Position numbers and translations under genes: made by a program
The notes under the pieces: model-generated
Told to the model about the DNA's origin: nothing
Databases searched by the model: none
The model's input: the letters and a program-made list of their open reading frames with translations, nothing else
Origin: an uncultured Lachnospiraceae bacterium
GTDB taxonomy: Bacteria; Bacillota_A; Clostridia; Lachnospirales; Lachnospiraceae
Direction: 5' to 3'
Assembly: GCA_902795715.1 (NCBI GenBank)
Contig: CADBME010000236.1
Location: 1 to 11,783 of the forward strand
DNA: 11,783 nt
Shown here: in pieces, positions 1 to 5,594 of the stretch
Layout of the letters: every line of letters begins with the position of its first letter
Numbering within the stretch: the first letter of the stretch is position 1

Positions 1-1709
1 CCGGCACCTATTCCTGTATAGATGAAGATTCTGAAGATACGATTATTCTCAAAGAGGATCATTCCGGTTTTCTGGAGTTTAAAGACAAGGTTCCGATTAT
101 TTGGGGCAGCACCAGGTTTACCGTCGAGAACACGGAAGATACCTATGAATATGATATAGAAGGGGAAGCCCTCTATCTGAAGGAGGGGGATGATTCCAGA
201 GAGTTCCGTAAGATTGCCGGGATCGATGAGGCTGTCAGAAAGAATCCTCTGAAGGATAAGGACTATGTAAAAGCTCTGAATAAAGAGATTGATTATTTAT
301 ATAATGATGCTTCCGGTAAGGTGGGGCGTATTCATAAGATGCAGGCCTTCATCATGGAGCTGGCCCTCCATGCCAAAAGCCGTAATCCTGATTTCAAAGT
401 TATAGCCCAAAACGGAGTATTCCTGGCCTATAATGATGGGAAAATGGAAAATGGCGAGCAGACTTCCATCAAAGATCTTGTCGATGGTTATGGCGTAGAA
501 GGAATTGTCGGAACCGGAAAGACTACCCAGCCTGACATTTTCCAGCAGATGTATGTGGATCAGGCTAAACGAGGAAAATTTGTAGCAGATACCACAACGG
601 TCCGAAGTGAGGAAGATCTTAATAATTATCTGGCCCGTGCCAATGCCTGGGGTATCGTGCCCTTCCCCAAATTAGGCGGAGAACTGGCTATGGCAATACT
701 TCCGGGAAAACGATGGGCGGACAATGGTGATTACTTCTGGGTAGAAGACCCCAAAGTTCTGGGGATTGAGGACCGGATGGACGGAAGTCGTGATATTAAG
801 AAACTGACGGATGCCAAAAACTTTCTCTACAATATCAACAGTCGGCCCTATGATAACTGGGAAGATTGGGATAAGGACGAGAAAGAGTATGAAAAAGGGG
901 ACGGTGATCGGATAAGAATTACGGATTCCTATGCCAGTGGTCTGCTGGTGCCTTCCGATAATGGACCCTATGTACCGGTTGGAGAAGACCCCGAGGACGA
1001 GACCATTGCCGAGGCAGTCAAAGAATATGGTGATCATTGGGATTGGTGGTGGAGAGCAGAAGGCCTGAATGAAAAAGATGGCAGGAAGACCTGGCTGGAA
1101 GCCCTGCGGAATTCTGATTATGATGTGATATTTATTGATTCCTTCTACAACCACCGGGCGCGTCCCAAGGATCAGACACCGCTGACCAAAGAAGAAGTGG
1201 AGAGCCTGAAGAAAAAACCGGACGGCGGACGCCGGCAGGTGATCGCTTATCTATCCATAGGGTCAGCAGAACAAAACCGCTGGTATTGTCAGGATGATTG
1301 GATCTGGATTGATCCTAAAAACAAGGATTCCTTCTACAGCATGAAATGCGGTAAAGTAGTAGAAAGATCTACAGACTGCTTTTACGTTCCTTTCTGGGAA
1401 ACCGGCGTCACAAAAGAAAGTGGAGACCGGACTAATCTTCCTGTCTGGCTGGCTTTCGGTTATGGTGACGAATATCCGGAAGAAGCTGTTGTAGAATGGT
1501 GGCATCAGGATTGGCGCAGCATCATCATAAACGGCAAGGGCAAATATGCCCACAGCACCACCGGGGACAATACATCATCCATCGACAGGATTCTGGACCA
1601 GGGATTTGATGGTGTATATCTGGATAATACAGATTCCTGTATCGACAGCTTATGGGATTCTTTCGAAAAATACTGGAATAATCATGGAGGAATACCCGTC
1701 AAAGACTGA
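1..1709 (+). CDS. Lipocalin-like + GH114/TM1410-like TIM-barrel protein, 5' end cut by the window
   Basis: The reading frame is open from position 3 to the TGA at 1707-1709, giving 568 visible residues; the true start lies to the left, and the GTG at 321 is internal. Residues 1 to about 72 alternate short beta strands and resemble a small lipocalin-like stress or cell-envelope domain. The rest carries all motifs of the TM1410/GH114 family (endo-alpha-1,4-polygalactosaminidase-like TIM barrel), but in changed order. The family's second half comes first: helix plus PDFKVIAQNG (about 129-138), GVEGIV (164-169), GKFVAD (191-196), WGIVPF (216-221). The first half follows: NFLYNIN (273-279), YDVIFID (373-379), AYLSIGSAE (415-423), the EWWHQDWRSII segment, and GFDGVYLDN (534-542), close to the stop. 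It is probably secreted or surface-attached, but the signal peptide would be outside the window. Hydrolase activity is a family-based guess. It lies 23 nt upstream of the symporter gene and may be co-transcribed with it. Confidence 0.75.
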   Translation, partial: GTYSCIDEDSEDTIILKEDHSGFLEFKDKVPIIWGSTRFTVENTEDTYEYDIEGEALYLKEGDDSREFRKIAGIDEAVRKNPLKDKDYVKALNKEIDYLYNDASGKVGRIHKMQAFIMELALHAKSRNPDFKVIAQNGVFLAYNDGKMENGEQTSIKDLVDGYGVEGIVGTGKTTQPDIFQQMYVDQAKRGKFVADTTTVRSEEDLNNYLARANAWGIVPFPKLGGELAMAILPGKRWADNGDYFWVEDPKVLGIEDRMDGSRDIKKLTDAKNFLYNINSRPYDNWEDWDKDEKEYEKGDGDRIRITDSYASGLLVPSDNGPYVPVGEDPEDETIAEAVKEYGDHWDWWWRAEGLNEKDGRKTWLEALRNSDYDVIFIDSFYNHRARPKDQTPLTKEEVESLKKKPDGGRRQVIAYLSIGSAEQNRWYCQDDWIWIDPKNKDSFYSMKCGKVVERSTDCFYVPFWETGVTKESGDRTNLPVWLAFGYGDEYPEEAVVEWWHQDWRSIIINGKGKYAHSTTGDNTSSIDRILDQGFDGVYLDNTDSCIDSLWDSFEKYWNNHGGIPVKD

Positions 1710-1732
1710 GGAACAGAAAAGAGGGAAAGATT

Positions 1733-3385
1733 ATGGATATTGTCAAACTGGAGAACAGAATCAGCATAGATAGGGGACAGATTGACGAAGCAATAGATTT
1801 TGTCAGAAGTCATCTTGACAGAGGGAAAATCAAGGGGAAGGAAAGAGTCCGGGCTATACTTATGACCGAGGAATCCCTGGTAAGACTTTTTGATAATACT
1901 CCGGAGGGGAAAAAAGTCAATGTCGTGGTTTTCGTTTTTTTGGGAAATGTATATGTATTTCTGAGGGCTGCAGGACAGGAGTTTGAATTCTTCAATAATG
2001 AGGTGACCGATGCAGCATTTGGGATTAGTCTGGAATCAGATGAGAATTCGATCCGAGATTTATTTCTAAAATCATTTGAGCGTAAATTGGATTATGCACA
2101 TATTAACGGGAAGAATATTGTTAAAATCACTGCAGTCCGTTCCCGGTATGCTTCTCTGTATATGACTCTGACAGGAATGATTCTCGGCCTGCTGGCAGGC
2201 ATTATGATGAAAGTAGGACTGTCTTCCGATATTTGCACTTCATTGAATAATGTGCTTTTTACCCAGGTCACCACTGTCTTCATGAATGCCTTAAAAATGG
2301 TTGTGGGACCGGTTGTGTTTTTCTCAATTGCTTCAAGCCTGGCCGGACTCAGAGACTTAAGTGAGACAGGTCGGGTCGGAGGTAAAATTGTGGGCATGTA
2401 TCTTGCCGTTTCTGTTTTTGCAGTGGGTATAGGGATTGGAGCCTTCTTTTTATTTCATCCGGGTAATCCTTCTCTGGCAGCAGCTGTCGATGCATCTTAT
2501 TCTATTGACACCTCCTCAGCGGCTAATGTTACTATACTCCAGACCATAGTGGGGATTGTTCCCTCCAATTTTGTTGCACCATTTCTGGAGGCAAATATGC
2601 TCCAGATTATCTTTCTTGCTGTTGCCTGTGGAATCGGAACAGGAGCCATAGGGAAATACAGTGAGAGTATTCAGAAGATGCTTAATGCTTTTAATGAGCT
2701 GTTTCTTACCATCACCATGTGCTTTATAAAGGTAATCCCGCTGGTGGCTTTCTGTTCCATGGCATCCATGGTGCTGGCAGCTGGCGGAGAAGCTTTTCTT
2801 TCGCTTTTATATATTTGTATGGTTTGTATCCTTGGATTTTTGGTCATGATGTTGGTTTATGGACTGCTCTTGATGTTCAGCGGATTGAACCCTGTCAGCT
2901 TTTATAAAAAATATTTTCCCACAATGGTAAGAGTCTTTGCCATTTCTTCAAGCAATGCGTCGATCCCCATGAATATGGAAGCCTGCGATGAAATGTTTGG
3001 TGTTTCTTCCAGTGTGTATTCTTTTTCAATCCCTCTAGGGGCGACCGTTAATATGCATGGATGTTGTATATCCCTTGCCATTATTACACTTTCATTCGCA
3101 CAGGTTTTTGGCGTGGATATTACCGGGGGAAAACTGGTGGGCATGATCTTATCTATAGTATTGCTATCCACGGGAGCTCCCGGAATCCCGGGATCAGGCA
3201 TTGTCGTCGCCGCTGTCATATGCAGCCAGTTTGGGATTCCGGTGGCAGCAGTCAGTCTGATTATCGGGATTAATCCTTTGCTTGATATGTTTATAACTGC
3301 AGTAAACTGTCTTGGTGATGTTAGCACAACAGTTATCGCATCCAAGACGGAAGGATTGCTTGATATGGAGGTATACAACAAGTAG
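1733..3385 (+). CDS. SDF-family (DAACS) cation:amino acid/dicarboxylate symporter with N-terminal GHKL-like domain
   Basis: Secondary transporter of 550 residues, longer than the usual 400-430 of GltP/SstT relatives because of an added N-terminal part. Residues 1 to about 133 are soluble and resemble a degenerate RsbW/GHKL ATPase fold: a helix with MTEESL (44-49) where the family has an E-E-x-x-x-N box, a beta hairpin with a G-Q-E-F turn, and the ending INGKNIVKI (124-132) before the first membrane helix. From about 138 the SDF core follows: HP1 loop SSSNASIPM (405-413), the TM7 motif read as NMHGCC (440-445), HP2 loop GAPGIPGSGIV (481-491), and TM8 DMFITAVNCLGD (518-529). Compared with the archaeal model GltPh, the Arg that contacts the side-chain carboxylate is Ile521, the TM7 Asp is His442 and Thr is Cys444; Thr522, Asn525 and Asp529 are kept. 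This suggests uptake of neutral or other non-acidic amino acids. The start is supported by GAGGG at 1721-1725, 7 nt before ATG. A strong terminator follows. Confidence 0.88.
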   Translation: MDIVKLENRISIDRGQIDEAIDFVRSHLDRGKIKGKERVRAILMTEESLVRLFDNTPEGKKVNVVVFVFLGNVYVFLRAAGQEFEFFNNEVTDAAFGISLESDENSIRDLFLKSFERKLDYAHINGKNIVKITAVRSRYASLYMTLTGMILGLLAGIMMKVGLSSDICTSLNNVLFTQVTTVFMNALKMVVGPVVFFSIASSLAGLRDLSETGRVGGKIVGMYLAVSVFAVGIGIGAFFLFHPGNPSLAAAVDASYSIDTSSAANVTILQTIVGIVPSNFVAPFLEANMLQIIFLAVACGIGTGAIGKYSESIQKMLNAFNELFLTITMCFIKVIPLVAFCSMASMVLAAGGEAFLSLLYICMVCILGFLVMMLVYGLLLMFSGLNPVSFYKKYFPTMVRVFAISSSNASIPMNMEACDEMFGVSSSVYSFSIPLGATVNMHGCCISLAIITLSFAQVFGVDITGGKLVGMILSIVLLSTGAPGIPGSGIVVAAVICSQFGIPVAAVSLIIGINPLLDMFITAVNCLGDVSTTVIASKTEGLLDMEVYNK

Positions 3386-3427
3386 ATAGACCGACTTGAT
3401 TAAAAGAATAAGGGAAAAAGAAAGAAA

Positions 3428-3471
3428 AAGGTCTCCGGGAATCGATCGGGTTCTCGGAGACCTTCTTTTCT
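3428..3471 (+). terminator. Intrinsic terminator after the symporter gene
   Basis: Two 14-nt arms, 3428-3441 and 3451-3464, pair fully apart from one G-U wobble around a 9-nt loop. CTTTTCT (3465-3471) follows. The A-rich sequence before the left arm (3421-3429) would give a U-rich tail on the other strand, so it could work in both directions. It separates the GH114-like/symporter pair from the formate dehydrogenase operon. Confidence 0.88.
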
Positions 3472-3533
3472 AAATAATCCCTCCCTTTCCGTATGAATCG
3501 AGCCGTATAGCTTGTTTTGAGGCAAAATGCATG

Positions 3534-3562
3534 TTGTCAAAATCACAGAACAAGACTATATA
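3534..3562 (+). promoter_or_regulatory. Sigma-A-type promoter of the formate dehydrogenase operon
   Basis: TTGTCA (-35, 3534-3539) and TATATA (-10, 3557-3562) are separated by exactly 17 nt in an AT-rich intergenic region just after the upstream terminator. Transcription would begin near 3569, giving a leader of about 190 nt before the first gene. No other promoter of similar quality was seen before 3759. The assignment rests on consensus match only. Confidence 0.6.
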
Positions 3563-3631
3563 GAAGATTACAGAGTTAATAAAAACATATTACGACAATG
3601 TTAAAAATTATTTTTCCATATGCAGAGAATT

Positions 3632-3687
3632 AGGAAAAGAGTTTTTGGGTCAAAGAATGCTTACGAATGAAACATAACTCTTTTCTT
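3632..3687 (+). promoter_or_regulatory. AT-rich inverted repeat in the operon leader, attenuator-like
   Basis: Arms 3632-3643 and 3676-3687 pair over 12 bp, with the core AAAAGAGTT/AACTCTTTT and one G-U pair, around a 32-nt loop. A T-rich stretch (TTGCTTTTCT, 3688-3697) follows the right arm. In the RNA this could form a weak terminator-like hairpin between the promoter and the first gene. No known riboswitch class, including the molybdenum-cofactor motif, was recognised in the leader. The rest of 3472-3758 shows nothing else I can name. Confidence 0.4.
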
Positions 3688-3746
3688 TTGCTTTTCTAAT
3701 GAATATAATGATATCAGGTTCAAAAGTGCCAAAGCCATTACCCCTT

Positions 3747-3756
3747 AGAAAGAGAG
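3747..3756 (+). promoter_or_regulatory. Purine-rich ribosome binding site deciding the start of the GltD-like gene
   Basis: AGAAAGAGAG lies just before two in-frame ATGs at 3759 and 3765. The earlier in-frame ATG at 3699 is preceded by pyrimidine-rich sequence (TTTTCTTTTGCTTTTCTA) with no Shine-Dalgarno match, so a start at 3759 or 3765 is preferred. Spacing is better for 3765 (8 nt from the last G) than for 3759 (2 nt). Confidence 0.45.
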
Positions 3757-3758
3757 AA

Positions 3759-5594
3759 ATGGATATGTTGAAACTGGAAAAGAAAGATAGCATGAATCGC
3801 AGGATCGATCAGGTCCTTCACAAATTCCGGTCACGGATGTCGTCCTACCCGCCGGGAATGTGTCCCCTGGCTCTCTACCGTTCTCTTCTGCAGATTTCCA
3901 TGAATCAGTCCTGTGGCAAATGTGTTCCCTGCCGCGACGGTCTGGTGGAGTTGAAGAGGATGTTGGACAGCATCTTAAATGGAGACGGGTCGCCTGAGAT
4001 TCTGGAGTCAATGAAGTCCCTGTGCCAGATGATCCGCAGGACAGCCGACTGTGCAGTGGGAGTCGCTGCGGCAGACCTTATTCTGGACAGTATGAATGAG
4101 TTTGAGGATGAATACTGTAGTCATATTCACCACAAAAAGTGTGTGGAAAATGTAATCCAGACGGTGCCCTGTATGACCCTCTGTCCGGCCCATGTGGATG
4201 TGCCGGCCTATATTGCCTTGATCAAAGAAGGAGATTACCCGGGAGCCGTCAACATGATACGGAAGAATAATCCCTTTCCCACAGCCTGTGCCATGGTTTG
4301 CGAGCATCCCTGTGAGAAAAAATGCCGCAGAAGCATTATTGATCAGCCGATCAACATACGGGGCCTGAAAATGTATGCGGTGAATCAGAATCCTGCGGAC
4401 CAGGTTGAACTGCCCGGGCCCAATGTCAGCACGGGAAAGAAGATTGCGGTTGTGGGAGCCGGTCCTTCCGGAATGACGGCAGCTTATTTCCTGGCTCTTA
4501 TGGGGCACAGGGTGGTCGTTTTTGAGGAACATGAAAAACCCGGCGGCATGCTGCGATACGGTATTCCGGCTTACCGCCTTCCCAAGGAGAGACTGGATGA
4601 GGATCTCCGGGCCATAGAGAAGGCGGGCAACATCGAGATCCGCTGCGGCATCCGGATCGGGAGAGACCTGTCCTTTGAAGATCTTAGGTCAGGATATGAT
4701 GCGGTCTACCTGGCTCTCGGGGCCCAGATCGGCAACCGCATGCCCATGGAGAACGCGGATGCAGGAAATGTTATTCCGGCTGCGGATTTCCTCCAGGAGA
4801 CGGCTCTTGGCCGTCCCATGAATCTGGAAGGCAAAAAAGTAGCTCTGATCGGTGGTGGAAATGTGGCCATGGACGCCGCCCGGACGGCGATCCGCCTGAA
4901 GGCGGAATCCGTCCATGTATTTACCAGGAAGAGAGATGACCTGACGGCCCTGCCTGAAGAGATTGAGGGGGCCATGCAGGAGGGCGTACGCTTCCGGACC
5001 CTGCTTGGGTTTTTACATATTGAGACGGATAAGGAAGGAAAGCTCAGCGCTGTCTGGCTGCAGCCACAGATTGTCGGGGAATATGACCGCTTTGGCATGA
5101 TGACTACAGAGCATTCCTCCGCCTATCCCTACCGCTTCCCCTGCGATGTCCTGATCCTGGCTGTGGGTCAGTCCAGTGATACGGCCTGCTTTGAAGAAGC
5201 GGGACTGCCGGTGACAAAAACCAGAATTGCGGCAGATGAGACTTGCATGGTAAAGGGGATGCCCGGCATCTTCTCCGGAGGCGATTGTGTGACGGGACCC
5301 TCCACGGCCATTAACGCCATTGCGGCAGGACGGGTCGCTGCTTTTAATATTGATGAATACCTGGGCTATCACCACCGGATTTCTTTTGGGATGGAGCCCC
5401 CGGCTCCGGCCCCCAATGCCTGTATTCCCACAGGAAGGGCAGAGATTGAGGAGAAGGACCCCTTTGAGCGCAGATGCAATTTTGATCCGGTGGAGATATC
5501 CATGAACGATGAGGAAGCTATGCGGGAGGCAGGCAGATGCCTTCGCTGTGATTTTTATGGCTGCGGCTCCATGGAAGGGGGGAGAGGTGAATGA
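3759..5594 (+). CDS. NuoF-type Fe-S domain fused to GltD-like FAD/NAD(P)H oxidoreductase, probable formate dehydrogenase electron-transfer (beta) subunit
   Basis: From ATG 3759 the protein has 611 residues (631 from 3699). Residues 30-130 are the C-terminal 4Fe-4S region of NuoF: SCGKCVPCRDG gives Cys52, 55 and 58, with Cys98 as the likely fourth ligand. The FMN/NADH-binding part of NuoF is absent. Next is the double-cluster helical domain found in GltD, NfnB and dihydropyrimidine dehydrogenase (Cys138, 142, 177, 181, 185, 189). A two-dinucleotide flavoprotein core follows: GAGPSG (233-238) for FAD, GGGNVAMDAAR (365-375) for NAD(P)H, and the second FAD motif GGDC (507-510). A Cys-rich tail, RCLRCDFYGCG, ends the protein. 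It probably passes electrons between NAD(P)H and the Fe-S chain of the next gene's product in the cytosol, with NADP preference guessed from GltD relatives. The stop overlaps the next start by 4 nt (ATGA at 5591). A stand-alone GltD-like enzyme is less likely in this context. Confidence 0.85.
   Translation: MDMLKLEKKDSMNRRIDQVLHKFRSRMSSYPPGMCPLALYRSLLQISMNQSCGKCVPCRDGLVELKRMLDSILNGDGSPEILESMKSLCQMIRRTADCAVGVAAADLILDSMNEFEDEYCSHIHHKKCVENVIQTVPCMTLCPAHVDVPAYIALIKEGDYPGAVNMIRKNNPFPTACAMVCEHPCEKKCRRSIIDQPINIRGLKMYAVNQNPADQVELPGPNVSTGKKIAVVGAGPSGMTAAYFLALMGHRVVVFEEHEKPGGMLRYGIPAYRLPKERLDEDLRAIEKAGNIEIRCGIRIGRDLSFEDLRSGYDAVYLALGAQIGNRMPMENADAGNVIPAADFLQETALGRPMNLEGKKVALIGGGNVAMDAARTAIRLKAESVHVFTRKRDDLTALPEEIEGAMQEGVRFRTLLGFLHIETDKEGKLSAVWLQPQIVGEYDRFGMMTTEHSSAYPYRFPCDVLILAVGQSSDTACFEEAGLPVTKTRIAADETCMVKGMPGIFSGGDCVTGPSTAINAIAAGRVAAFNIDEYLGYHHRISFGMEPPAPAPNACIPTGRAEIEEKDPFERRCNFDPVEISMNDEEAMREAGRCLRCDFYGCGSMEGGRGE

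Noticed and set aside
321..323. GTG as the start of the GH114-like gene
   Set aside because: The frame is open back to position 3 and the residues before it form a coherent domain; there is no ribosome site, so the gene starts outside the window.
3570..3698. Molybdenum-cofactor or other known riboswitch in the leader
   Set aside because: The leader is AT-rich and lacks any conserved core I know; only simple inverted repeats are visible.
3699..3701. Upstream ATG as the start of the GltD-like gene
   Set aside because: It is preceded by a pyrimidine-rich stretch without a Shine-Dalgarno match, and the 20 extra residues resemble no domain. It remains possible but is less likely than 3759/3765.
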